Positions 1 through 13,600 of a DNA stretch of 64,000 nt are shown here, in pieces. The position numbers were made by a program, and so were the translations under genes. The notes below the pieces were generated by a model. That model was not told the DNA's origin. It was given only the letters and a program-made list of their open reading frames with translations, and made no database searches. The stretch is from Casuarius casuarius (lineage: Eukaryota > Chordata > Aves > Casuariiformes > Casuariidae), in NCBI GenBank assembly GCA_003342895.1, contig PTFA01000028.1:3990433-4054432 (forward strand), written 5' to 3'. Every line of letters starts with the position of its first letter. Within the stretch, counting starts at the first letter, position 1.

Positions 1-1429
1 GTGGCTTGGGATATGGTTTGCTGAAATGTAATCAGGTACAACAAAACACTTACAGTATTAAAAAATTCACATTAAATTAGCTCTAAATGAGCTGTAGTTT
101 AAATAGAAAGATGTGATCTATATACTTCTCAAGAAAAAAAAATCATAAGTTGACTTTAAAGGTATGAGTGATTTTTCTTTTTTTTTCCTTCCTCATCTGT
201 AATGGATACTTTTTAAAATACTAAATGAAAAGTGCTAGACTTCTGATTAACTACATAGCCTGAGCTTGTATCACCTCAATCTTGTTTCAGGTTGTTTGCA
301 TTTTTTTTTTCTGTAGTGCTGATTTAATCATGCCAACATTCCTTTTAAGCTCAGTATTTGTTACAAGGAAGTTAAACTGGTCTCTGAAAGGAAGAGGTTT
401 GCATTTCCTTGACAAGTGTGAAACAGCTAGTATAGTTACTGTAATAAACAGTAGTCATACTGCTTTTAATCAAGGTAAGCTCTCTCCACTATCAGATTAA
501 TTTGAAAGAAGTACTTCAATCTGATTGAATTCCAATTAGGCATTTATTTACAAGAAGAGTACATGGTATATACTTCTAAGAGTGTCACACGACTGAAAGC
601 AGAACATCCCTCACAGGAACAGATGCCAGCAACTCCCTCAGCTCGAATGAAGGGATCTGAAGTATCTCTGCTTGTTCTGGTATTATCACTCAGGAAAAGC
701 TGGACTTTTAAATAGCTTACAGAAGACTCAGATACTACTTTACAGGTTAAAGTATAAAACATTTTCAACTAAGTCATGTTTTGAACACTTCCAGTCATTA
801 AAAAAAAAAGTTTGCTCAGATCGATCTAAGAAAGTGTAGTGACTGCATAAGCCATTTAGGCCACTGTTTACAGCCCTCCTGTATGTTGTTTTCATACCCT
901 GTTAATGCACTTACCTTACAGTGTTTTCTGTAGGAAATACGGAAGGGGTGGGGCAGGGTAAGAATAAAAATACAGCATGAATTTTTGTTGCCTCTGGGCT
1001 CAGGTTTTAATTTCTTCCAGTAAATTCCCCACCCTCAGCCTGTCAGTCTAACCTATATCTCTACTGCCTTTGGTCCAGTCACTCTTCTCCCTACACTTGG
1101 TGAAGCTTGTCTTTAAATTGTGAGTTGCAAGGTGATGACAGCCAACTCAACACTTCCCTGAAGAGGTAGACTCACGGAGAAAGCTAAGACTAATCGACCT
1201 CTAAAATAATTACTACAGAAACAAGACAGATTAAAGTTGCAGTATTTACTTCCTCTCCTCACAACATGTGTGCTATACCTTCTGCCCAGTCCAAAGACAC
1301 TACTGCTTATTATTTTAAAACAGGACTCAAGTCTGAGCCTAGTCAAGTCTCTCTTCATTGTGGTCATTTTTTAAAAATATTACTACCATATATAAAAAGA
1401 ATAGTGCTGCAAGCATAATTCTGACTTAC
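1..1429. other. POC5 last intron or tail-to-tail interval, no exon recognised
   Basis: This stretch holds no translation resembling the POC5 C-terminus. It contains a plus-strand splice-like segment (317-474) and several short open frames on both strands. It is probably the last POC5 intron. In human the next gene on this side, facing POC5, is ANKDD1B. Confidence 0.5.
317..474 (+). other. Possible plus-strand exon
   Basis: A strong acceptor (ttttttttttctgtag, ending 316) and a donor (AATCAAG|gtaagc, 474/475) flank 158 nt that are open in one frame. An alternative acceptor (cttgtttcag) ends at 290. The translation is not recognised. It could be an exon of a gene converging on POC5, a non-coding RNA exon, or chance. 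Confidence 0.25.
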
Positions 1430-1606
1430 CTGAGTAACTGGATGATGTTTTTCAACAATGACTGAACTCATGGGTGGAACAACTCCCATCACTGCTAAAC
1501 TACTACAAATTCTGGGTTTTTGTCCCATATCAGATCGGCCTGTGATTCGAGCAGTGATTGTTCTTCCTGCTTTCTGTTGAGCAGATGTTATTACTTTCGC
1601 CATGGG
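1430..1606 (-). CDS. POC5: POC5 coding exon 11 (residues 497-555), conserved C-terminal block
   Basis: The acceptor is tttatttgtag|CCCATGGCG and the donor ACTCAG|gtaagtc; the exon is 59 codons in phase 0. It encodes [20 protein letters not shown] and [17 protein letters not shown], nearly identical to human POC5. In human the chain continues for about 45 residues; here it is interrupted by an intron whose acceptor I could not find in the remaining 1,429 bases. Confidence 0.95.
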
Positions 1607-4600
1607 CTACAAATAAACTAGATGTTAGTTGGTAAAAATTCTAAATATAGTATCTACGATGCTCTAGTGTAGCTATTTAAATTTATTAGCCACATGCCTG
1701 AACAGAACATGGGACACTGTTGGTAATTCAGTTACATTCTACAGGACTGAATTTATTACCTAGTTGAACCTGGTTTATTCTATCCTTTCTCCACTCTAAG
1801 TAAGAGACAGTGTTTAGTGCAAGTGACCATTACACAAGCAGCATGCACAGTTTAGCTTTGCTCTCTGGCTGCATATACCAGAGACAGCTGCAGGCACCTG
1901 CATCACTGGCAGGTCTCTCTAGCAGTGACATAGCAGATATAAGAAAGCTTCCATGCAATGAAATGCTGCGTCTTTCTCTGATGATGGTAGCAAAGTGTAT
2001 CAAATGGGAAAAGGAAAGGAGAGCAATGCAGAAAACAGTGGAGAAAAGTAAAAAGGACAGTTTAGAAACAAGTACAAAGGAGGGAAGGGGAGAGACATTG
2101 CAAACAGCAGGATGACAAAGCAAATCAGACTTCTTCCATAACTAAATGGCATCATGTGAAACACTGATTGTTACTATTTTGTTGTATGTAAGTGTACGTA
2201 CACTTTCCTATTCTTCATTTTATGTAGTCACACATATTTTGCCCCCCCATCCCCCCAAATCATTTTAAACTGCTCTTTACATAAATGGCCTTTCCTTAAC
2301 ATTAATGAGCATTTTCAAGCTTCTCTCTTCACCCCTCCATGTAAACTCTAGGCCAATTTCCTCAAATACATAGTGTTGCTCTGAAAAAAGTGGGAGAAGA
2401 TATCCAAACTAATACTTGTTATAATTATGTCTTAAAAAATTAAAAAGTCAATTTCAGCATGTTACCAGTTTTTGAGTTGATGTCAGACCAGATCCTGCAG
2501 TTGTGCTAGTGATGATTACTGGAGAATCAGAATCTAGCCTGGTCTGAGAAGTGCTGGCATGACCCAGGTGGGTAGAAAACTGTAAATGAATCAGTTTACA
2601 AAGGATGACTTTTCAGAAAATAGTTTTACTCTTTAATTAGTCAATCTTTTGATTATTCCAATTACCCTGCTAAGTTTAACTTTACAGATATGATAACTGT
2701 TTTCCCCCTGTTTTCTGGCTAACTTAAAACATGTCAAAGATGTTAGAAACTTAGTAAAATTTGATACTATTGGAATGAAAAACTGGGAGGAGAGGAAAGC
2801 ATTTCTTCTCTATTCTATCCTGTACTGTAGCATGAAATTGTTTTACAGTGATGACGTCTGCACCATGACTCCAGTGCAGGTCCAAAACATCCAAGCTACT
2901 GGATAATGACCAAGCTAAGCTGACATGAGAGGACAGTAAGTTGAGTTCCAGCAGTGTCTATATACTTATGCTTTTTAAAAAGAAGCTTGAAGTCAAGGTA
3001 ACTTCTATTTTTTAAGCTCAGGTTCTTTGCAAACAACTCCTAAGAGCTTTTTCCCCCCCCAGAAAGATCCTTGGAAGCAAATTCTGCTTATAACAAAGAT
3101 CTTGTCTTCATTAGTTTGATGATTTTTTACTAGAAGAAAAAAACAGCTTAATTAAAGCACAGCGAGTCACAGAAACCATGCCACAGCCACTTTCTTTACA
3201 CAGTGCAGTCTCAACATACTCGTAGGTTTCATTTTAAATCTCAGATTGAGTTTAAGTTCTTTCAATTCATGGGCTATTGCATTTATGTTTAAAAAGCGCC
3301 AATGCAGGCAATTAGTTTTCATCCCCAGTGAACGCAGTTCTATTCCATCCACATACTCACCATGTCTTCCAGCTGAAGACTAGCTGCTGTTGGAGGTGGT
3401 GGTGAGGGAGGATTATATTGTGAAGAAGGTAGCCTTCCTGCAACATTGGTACCATTATCTTCTCTCCTACTTCCGACATCTATTAAACACAAAGTAATGG
3501 GATCAGCACAGAATCTAGCAAACCCTAAGGGGGATAGAGATGAGTCACAGTAAGATTTTACTATTCCTTTGGGATTTCTCTGTAATCTAATTAAAAGGAT
3601 TAGTCTGTTCTTTGTAGGGATATATTTTAAAAAAAAAAGCTTTCCTGTATTTGAACTTTCTTTTCAGAGGCTTGAAAATAAAATTTTCAAGGGGCTAATT
3701 TCTGCATTATGCCAGTGCACTTGTCGCAGAGCGGTAGTGCAAAGAACTAAGATTCTTAACACAGCTTACCAATACAAAATCCACTGGGAAAGAGCTACTC
3801 TTGCACTAAGGGCCAAACTCCAGTCCAGGTAGACAGCAACAAAGCAGGGAAGGCTGTACCATACTAGACATCTGAGACAGCATGAGGTCCTTACAGGGTC
3901 TCCTTATCAGTAGCATAAAATGCTATTCTAACTTTCTTGAGAACGTATTGCAATTTCAGGGAGCCACAGATCATGCCCAGCAGCACCTCATCTCCACATT
4001 CAAGGGCTGTATGCTGGCCGCATCCTGGCTGTGGTGCTGGGACGCTCTGCTGGCACCCAGCTGGCCCCATCTGCCCCCAGGCTGGGAGATGGGCACGCAG
4101 GGCACTGTAGCTTCCAGACCACCCAAGCAGCTGGGGGGGTCAGGCCAAGCTGGAGCTTGTGCAACACCCAGTCTGGGTGGGGACCAAGACTGGGGTTCAG
4201 AGCAGACTGCTTCTGTCCTTCAGTGCCCCTGTCCTGGGGAGGTCAGAGCTGCACACCTAAGCTCAACAGCCTTTTCGAGCAGTTTCAGCATGTTCTTTCA
4301 GAATACATACTTCTTTAAGGGAAAGATGTATTCTCATTTACTCTTCCCTTTCTAAAGCAGATACTATCAGCAGTGCTAGGATAATGGTATTCTTTTCATT
4401 CCAGAGACTAGAGTGTCACCATGTGGTAGGTTTTTGTTTAGTTTGTTTTCAAATCAGTCTCTATTTTAGATGAAAATAAATCACTAAAATTGCCTAAGAT
4501 ACATACATCTAAATTTGCTCACAAAGTGAACAGGAAAAATATAATAAGGAAGGAAATAGGTGTAACACTCAATGATTTCAGGAGTGAAAAATATATATAT

Positions 4601-7600
4601 ATATTTTTTAACATTTTGTGTATATACATACCTACACACAGTAAGCTTAAGTGAAGACAGGATCAGTGCACAATTACAGACCAGTCAAATAATACTGATC
4701 TATGTTACTTAACAAAGCAGTGTTTTTTGGTTTTGTTTGTTTGTTTTTAGTTATGAGATATTAATTCTGTGGCTTCGATGTCCCCTTCTTTAAATACATA
4801 AAGAAGTGAAAATATCTTCTCCTCCCTACCCCCCAAATCCATCAGCAAATCAACAAGGCAGATTTTTGATCATCACCATTGGCACCAAGTGTTACGGACC
4901 CTTTAAGGTTGAGATACTTGCACACTATTAATCTACTTACTTCCTACAAATCTATTACGGGACCAAATTCTGCTTTTACTTACTTCCACTGCTGTACCTT
5001 GTTTCACTTTGAGGGGATGATTGTAATGGAGTATAGCTCTTTCGTGCACAGCTGCAGATGTTTTACAAGTGTTTTGCTGAAATACTTGCACCGGTGTTTC
5101 CTGTACTGGCAGAGCACTCCTACTAAATTCAGAACCTGGGAGACTTTCTTGCCCTTTTTGCATTATCAGGCAAGATTAAGAAAGAAAAAAAGGGAATGCT
5201 GTCTGGGAAAAGCATATTCATTGTACACCATAAGCTTCCAGAGAACAGAGGAGGGCTTTGCAGGATTCCCTCCCGCCCCCACCAAAACAGTAAAGTTCAG
5301 CACCAAATATTTCCTAACAATCACTGGGCTTTTTTTTAAAAGCAGTAACAAATTGATCAACTGTGTGTTGCCATAAGCTCTCACATTAAAAAGGGGAGAA
5401 TCCTTTAAAAACACTACCAGATTACAGCTTTTATACTGACCAGGATCTGTCCTATTGTCCTTGCCCTGAAACATGGTCATTGCTTCCAGGTTCAAAGCAC
5501 ATACACCACGCATAAAAGCTTTCTTCATGGTGTCTTCATACTGTTCTCTTTCATTGTGCAGTCGCAGAATCTCAGCTTTTGCCTGTTCCAAAGAAGCATT
5601 TAGCTACAAAAGAGAATAAGGAAACAGCTGTTTTGTACTTCTGAATGCAAATCACAAGTATATTCCTCAATTACGTTAGAAGCCACTTACTACTTTTACA
5701 AAGATGAGCTTTTTCACTTCAAAATCTCTGGTTCATCAGGTAAGACAGTTATTTGCCATCTATTTCTACTAGAGCACATTATTCATACTAGAGCACAGAG
5801 ATTACTGGAATGGGTTCAGAAGGACTGGAGGACCCTAACCAACTAAACAGAAATTTATCTTGCCAGTTTTTCTTGTCTAGAAGTTAGGCAACTAACTTGC
5901 TGAATTTCATCAGTAATTTGGATTCTCTCAATAGTCAGAGCAATAATTTTTCCCAGGAGACCATTCATCTCATGCTCAAATAGTTATCAGAGATCTCACT
6001 TTTCTAGCCATTATAAAAAGAAAAAAATACTGAGAAATGACAGACCAAGTGGCTCTTGTAATTCACTGCTTTCTGATTGTATTTTCCTTTATTGCATTTT
6101 CCAAAATTCAGCATTTTCAGGTAGGAGTCTCAAAAGATTTCAGAACAAAACTCCTACTGTTTGGCAGGACTCAGTTTTAGAAATCCCACTCATTAGAAAT
6201 TGGGCTTCAAGCTCTAATTTATCAAATAAATGCCTAAGCTTGTACATACTAAAATTAAGAGATTTTATTTCAGAGCAACTATGACTAGTAAGCAAATTCT
6301 TAAAATTTCTAGGCTTAACTTTTTGCTAAAATATACAGCTTTTAAAATGCATATTTTAAAACTTACTTTAATTTACTCTTGGTACCTATATACATCTTGA
6401 CAAATTGATTTCACCTTTAAAAACTTTCAAAATACCTTGTTAAGCTTAATTGGCAAGGCGAAGGCAAAGCTAAACTTAAATTCAGCTTTTAATGGAGTAG
6501 CTATTATAGAAAAAAAACTATGTACTAATTAAGGTCATTCATAACAATAATAGCCTTTTATTTCCACTATGTCTTCTTTAAGAAGGCCCCACAATGCACA
6601 GCAAATATTAACAATATGCTATTAGGACACAAATAGCATCCCCTTTACAGGTGGGCAAACAGAGATTCATCTCATTTCAAGAAGAGTCCAATTTTCTTCA
6701 CCTGTGTGTGCTGATCAGCATCATTTTATATCAGTTAATGGAAAAAAAGGAAAAAAAAATTCACATCTAGAAAGTGAACTTCCATAGTAGAGATCTTAGA
6801 TCTCCTCACATCTCCTCCTGTGCTTGGAGCTTTTTTCTGCTATTCTGCTGGAAAGTCCTCATGTATTTCAAGTTTGCTGAGAAAGAGATACTTGGCAGGG
6901 CAGGAGAAATGTTCAAAAAGAATGAAAAAAGAAACCTTATCTTACCTCTGCAAGTTTGGCTTCATAATCATTAGTGAGTTGAACACAGACATCTTCTGCC
7001 CTTAACTGGCAGGCTTTTGCTACTTTTTCTTTCCATCTTGCTTCACTAAGAGAGCGCCATGCTGCCCATACCTTCTTCATCAAAGCTGTCTGGAATTGTC
7101 TGTCTGCTATTCTATTTGCATATTCCTTAGGAAACAAATATAACCGCATTACATACAAGTTTTTTGAAAACTTAAGTACTCAGGAGAGTGTGGATGATTG
7201 TTTTGCAATGTATTACACAGATCACAGGAGGAATATGCCTAAACTGAGCTACATGTGCCACAGTGAAGTGGTACACAAACATTGCGTGAACAGCTCAATT
7301 CTTCCCTCTGCATACCTGTCCATGAGTATTACTGTCCCCACTACAGAAAATACATTTGAGAACTCCTAGATAACAAAAAATCCCCTTTATTCTTATTTTA
7401 ATGACATTTAAACAACCGCCTCACATATGTGCTGTCAGCATGCATATACAAAGCTATTAAGTTGGTATATGGCACATTTTGAGCCACTGCAAAATCCACA
7501 TAAAACCTGCAGTCACAATGATCCTTGATGATTAGCATAAATTACCTAGGAAAAAAACCTATATATATATTTTTTTTATATATATATATATATAAAAAAT

Positions 7601-10600
7601 TAAATTAATTTTTTATAAATTAATTAGAAAAAAAGAAAAAGTTGAGTAAATTCCCAAACCAGACTCCTAGTAATTAGTAAACTCTAAGATCAGAGTGAGA
7701 GAAAAGAGAAAATGCTGCCCCTCTGTGTGGATCAGAAAACTACAGTGATTTGCTGTAAGCTGATCACAATAATTGAATCTATCTATCTATATATATATGT
7801 ATAAAAAAAAAAGTAGAAGTTTGATTTTTTTCCTCATCCCATAGGTATTCTCACAGCAATGTTCTTTTTTGAATTGATGTTTTCAAACTGTTATTCAACA
7901 CTGTCAAAAACATCAAAACAGGAACACTGTCATTTCTTCCAACTCTAACAAGAACATCAGCAACTCTGACCCTTTTGAGTTTAGAGGCTCTGCTTTCACC
8001 ACATTTTTATTTTGCACACATACCTCTTGTTTGGCTTCGACATGCTGAATCCGCCACAGCATAAATTTTCTCATCAACTCTATTCTCTCCTTTTGCTTCT
8101 CTAAAGCTTGAGTCAAGTTAGCAATTACCTGCAAAAATATTATTTATTAACATTATTTCAATAGCTATAATCTTTGTAAGATAAAATAAGATGTACTGCC
8201 TTCATCAGTTATTTGTCATTTAAAGCATTCGCTTTTAGAAGAAGCTTTCTGTTAAATCTTCCTTTTAGTCTAATCAGGCAAAAAACAATCAGAGTTCAAA
8301 TCAGGAGTAAAATTCTGTTGACTTCAACACTCAGACTCTGCGGCACTTAAACACTTTCACTGAGTAGTTTTAGGAAAAACTCAACTGAATTGTCATTTCA
8401 TCCTGCAATATCTGCAGGATTTCATTCTACTTCCTTATAATCAAATGTTACTGTAGTATAAGGTCAGAAGAATCATCTATTTACAAAAAACAGCTTGGTG
8501 AATCAGCTATCATTTATACTGTTAAAAGTTTGCTCTAGTGCAGTATTAATTGACCAAAAATGTAAGGAAACAACTGTTGATCTGCAGAAAGTTTATTCCA
8601 TGTTCTAAACAGAATAAGCAAGCTAAAGAATTGCTATGAACTAGGAAAAAAAAATCAAATTAAGAATTGTTATCCTCTTTAAAAGGTCTCATGAAAGATA
8701 TCATCCAGAAGCCTGTAAGAATCAAAACATTTGGGAAGCAAGATGGCATACTGGACTGAGAATATAACTGAGGACTTCAACCACCAACCTCTAAATACTT
8801 TATAATTAGTATAACAGGAACAGCTGAGGTTCACTGATTAAAATTTAGTCCAGGCATGATGTAAATTGGTCATACCAAATCACTAAGCTGTTCTCTACAT
8901 TTTTGCCTAGTCTCTTCAGCTAGAGTCTCCCCTCAGTTGCATCTGACAAACACTAATGAGTAACACTGACAAATTTTGGGAAATGAGTTACTTGCATTTA
9001 CAGTTATTCTAACTACTGCATAAAGATAATAAGGAACAGTATTTTATGATGTTATATGCTATTAATCATTGAAATTACTAATATGCAAAATGAAATTTAC
9101 CTTTAAATCAAAGCTATTATGTAGCAAATGGTTCCAAACTGCTAAGTTTTGATACAGAATTTCATACACGCTGCTCTAGTTGTAATTTGCAGAATATTTA
9201 AAAAATGCTACTAGGCAAAAGCTTGGTTTCTTTAAGGTCGTGAAAATATCAGAGCCAGCAACACATGAAGGACATTTTGACACATTTAAAGCAGAGCAGA
9301 GTTGTCTTTAGTTTTTAAGAATGAGTTCTTCATAATACTGTGTTTTAATACATCTAATTTAATTAAGCTACTTTTCTCTGCTTAAGTATGACTAATTTTA
9401 ACTTTTTGCAGTTTCAGAATAAAAATGACATATTTATATAGTAGATAATAATCTGAATTGATCTAAAATTAGAAATAAATTTTCATAAATTGTCAACAAT
9501 TCAATTAGAAAAGAGAAAGCAAAGAAACTGAGTATAAATAATTTATTACCTTTTTTGAAATAGTGTGATATACTAGCATAAACCATCAGCTTTCGCTACT
9601 GCAAACAGACCTAAATCTGTTTGTTAGTTAACACATTTTTGCCATTTAAAAGCATGAGAAATCTCACAAAAGAACTCCAATGGGAGAGTAAGAAACTAAG
9701 TCATAAATAATGTTTGTGAGGTTGATTGACTTCAGGTTGTGGCCACATTAGAATTCATCAGTTTTGATGACCATGCTGTTATACATGGAAGTACTGGCAC
9801 CTACCGTTATGTCAAATCATTCTTTGTAAAAAGAATTTTAGAAACAGAATGGTAAAACTGCATAAGGAAATTGCTTCATTTGCTAGCAGATAAGTACCAC
9901 CAAGAATTATGACACGTTAAACATGAGTGATATACAATAATATTCAACAGAATTAAGTAGGTTTGAATGGTATACACTGAAATAATCATGGGTCTGAATG
10001 CGTGTACTAGTTAAATGATATTGTGCTATTCCTGTTCTTATCATGTTACAACATTCGTATTTGCTTAGTCTGTAAAATCTCCCAAACGGACATGGAACGT
10101 GACCTTTCATTCTTTCTCCACATTTTAATTCCTTCAATGGGTGTTCTACGACAGAGTGCAAAACTTTATTTATTTATTTTAATGAAAAGAGGAATTAAAA
10201 ATCTGAACTCCGTTAAGTTTTCTCAAGTAGAAGGTTAAAAATTCAGGATAGAAATAAGAGGATGCAATTAGGTTATGTGACTGCAGGGCTGTCACAATTT
10301 TACATCCACACCCACAATTTTGGTTAATTCCAAAATCGTTGGTGTTGATGCTAGTAAAAAACTCTCTCTGAAAGACCACAAACCTACAATCCTAAGAATC
10401 TGTCAAAATAGAGACTCTCTAAACATTTGGGAGACTGCTGTCCATTTGAAATACGGGAAAACCCATTCGATCTTGCCAAAATTAAAAGCTCTTGAAGTGC
10501 AAGAGCTAACAGACTCATCCAAACGGCTGTGATTCTCATGAAAGTAACAGCAAATAAAGTACAAGAATAGCCCCTAGATTTCAAAAAAGCAAACAATGCA

Positions 10601-13600
10601 AAATATTTACAGATGACATCTATTAAATTTCCACTGTTAATACATTGTTAGCAATGATTCTTTTTTCTACTGTTCAGTCTAAATATATTATTTACTTATC
10701 CATTTTACTTGCTGCAAGAAGAATTCTGTTGTTCAAGTACAATTAAGATGTATGTAAATGAGTCAATGTAGAGATTTCTAAAAAGAGAAAACAATTGAAT
10801 TATGAAATTGAAATATTACCTCATCTTTTCTGCCAACAGAGATTTCATAAGTATGTAGCAACTCTTTCAGGTTTTCCATTTGATTGTTCAACTGTCTGAC
10901 ATGTGCAGCGTGTTTCTCTCTTTCTTGTCTCATTTCAAGCTTGTGATGTTCAATAAAACTAAGTTTCCATTTTCTCAACTCAGTCAGAACATTTGTCTGA
11001 GAAGTTAAAGGAATGGCAGTAGTGAAATTAGTAAAATTATTCTCTCCTCCCCAAACTTTTAATCTTAAAACACTCAGTGATTAAGTGGACATGAATATTT
11101 ACAGTGAAGCCTTCACTATGCAGGCTTTTTATAAGCATTGCCAGACATAACGAATTCTTGAATGATAACAACTGAATATCCCTAATGGAAAAAGTTATTC
11201 CAAAGGCCCTTAGCTCTTGTACAAGATATTGCTTACATGCAATAAACAACAAGAGCAGTGACAAAACTCCACGACAAAACCCACCATTTTCCAATGCAAT
11301 CACACGACAACTTTACCTGCGCTATCATTTATTCTAAGATAAAGCACTGACATCTGTATGTTATTCTTAAGGTTTCAATACAAAATACATACCTTAAGAC
11401 TTCCGCTCCAGAGATCAAGTATGCTTTCTATTTGGGTCACTTTTTCGTCAGGAACAGTTAATTCAGTCACTATCTCTTCACTGATTTCTCTTTGACCGCA
11501 TGCAGACCCTTGTGAAGAAGTGTCTTCTGAGAGAACAGGGCAAAGGTGTTCCATGTTGGCCTCACAAGGCCTCTCCACTGACATTAAAACTAAAAATGAA
11601 ACAAAGAGTAAGGACTGATACTCTGGAAAGGCTAACTGGTCTGAATTCTGGATGCAAGTCAGAAACCAGGCATTAAAAAAAAAAAAAAAAAAAAAGCAAC
11701 CAAATCCCTCCTTTTCCTGTGTAAAACAAGCTGAACCCAACTCGAGATTCTAAGATATAATTATATTTAAACCAGTAGCTGCACTGTAACAGCAGTCAAA
11801 TCAAAACTACTGTTCCCTTAAAAAACTGAAACTTTTAAGGTCATTCATGTAAAAGAGGATGATTACAGCCAGTACCATGAAAATAGTTTTGCCAAAAACT
11901 AAAAGTCTATTTCTTAATACAGACTGCTTTTAGATAAACATCTCATATCAGAAGCCTACAAACAAACTTTTGCCATTTTCCTCAAAGGGACTGTAAACTC
12001 CCCAGGACAGTGGTTTGTATATCCTTGTGTATTTGCAGCTGCCCAGTGTAGTGTGTATTTTCATGTTGGTATGTATCCGCAACCATTGTATGGCCCCTTC
12101 TCCCCCCTCTGCCCCAGCTCAACTCTTCATGCTGCTTTCCTTGCACCCTTTAATTTGCTCATGTATTTATACTTCGAACTCTCTGAGACAGGAAATGTCT
12201 ACTATGCATTTATGCAGTGCCTTACACAATAAGGCCTTACTTTCAGGTGGTGCCACTAACTACGACTACAATAAAAATTAAGATATGCCCAGAAACTAAC
12301 AGACACAGGCTTGAGTTCCACTGATAAGAAAATGGACTAAAACTAAATGGACTCACATTTAACTGAACACAGGTAGTTAAAATATTGTTTCACAGTTAGT
12401 TGATCCTTATGGAAAATGTGTTATTAAAGTTGACAGCTGAAAGATTATAAGAAAATTTGGAAAGAACAGGGATTAGCAAATTCCTTGTATTAATGACAAT
12501 TAAGACAATTTTAAAAGAACACTTTCCTTCTTGCATAAATGAAGAGAGGAAAACTCCAACATTTTAGTTTTCATTTTTGAAAATGAATATTGTCTGTATA
12601 GTTGGTTTCATAGTGGGTAGGTACTGCTTTCTAGTACAAGCAAGCAGAGATAAGCTGGACTGTTCATCAAAAAGCAGTGTTTTCGGTGGATGCTGGAAAT
12701 CTTTGTTTCTAGCTTAACGCTATCCAAGCTCTGAGCCTGATGACTGACATTCTTTTACAGCCACTGTCACAAACCATTGCAGGGAGTATTAAGTCTCCTG
12801 ATAAAGGAGGTGAGACAGCACGTGGACAGAAGAGCTGTCTTGGCTCCCAGCAAGTAGTTTGCATTGAAACTACCTCACTGATGCTCCGAAATAAGGAAAT
12901 AAGGAGGAGCTGTGATGCAGAGGCAGAGTTACATTCTTTTTTGGCATTTCTTCCAATGTTATATACACATCAAACTTACCATCAGACTGACCTGAGGAAG
13001 CCCTATCTAACATACCATTTCTCTAGACTAAATTCCACACTCCATTACATAAGCAGAAGTCTAAAAGTAGATTACTCCCCATCACACCACTATACTAAGA
13101 CTGGCATCTAGGGTTTGTCATTTTTTCTCATGCAAATGAGAAATGTTGCTTATGTGATGGCAGAATTTGAATATTCAGTGTCTGTAAAGGACTGTAAAAA
13201 ACATAACATTAAAATAGATGTATTTCAAGTAGTTTTGGCCATCTAATTTCAGTGTAGAATTTGGCTGGGGTTTCATAGTACAAAATATTTTGGCAGCATT
13301 ATTACTGTCAAGCGTTCCCAGTTCTATCCTTCACCACTTGTTCCCATCCCTTTGTGGCAGTGCTCCTTCAGCTCTGCCATTGCTGTAAACTGTACAAAGG
13401 ATTCTTTTTAATTATTTGTTTGGATTGCAAAGATATCCAGTGTATACTGCACAGTTCACAAGATATTTAGAAAGAAAGAAACAGAAAAAAATGTAAGCAG
13501 TAAAAAACAGGATATTAAACTAGATTGACAGCTATCACTCTCCTAGATTATAGTACTACAAGTTCATCTTTCCCCAGCCCCCACCTTAATCCTCCCTAAA

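Noticed and set aside
544..768. Minus-strand ORF considered as the POC5 last exon
   Set aside because: An acceptor giving phase 0 exists (gtccag before 737), but the peptide has no resemblance to the conserved POC5 C-terminus and the polypyrimidine tract is poor.
1810..2123. About 100-codon ORFs on both strands at the same place
   Set aside because: They lie in a POC5 intron with no similarity or splice support.
3882..4355. 157-codon plus-strand ORF and an overlapping 95-codon ORF
   Set aside because: The open frames come from the GC-rich patch, where stops are rare. Composition is Trp/Gly/Ser-rich without any domain, and two frames are open at once.
4879..5376. 165-codon plus-strand ORF
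   Set aside because: It lies antisense across POC5 coding exon 8 and its flanking introns; the minus-strand reading has matching splice phases, so this is a shadow.
5166..5440. Continuation of the POC5 exon 7 frame past its donor
   Set aside because: The donor CCTG|gtcagt fits the phase of the next exon, and the extra translation is not family-like; it is read-through into intron.
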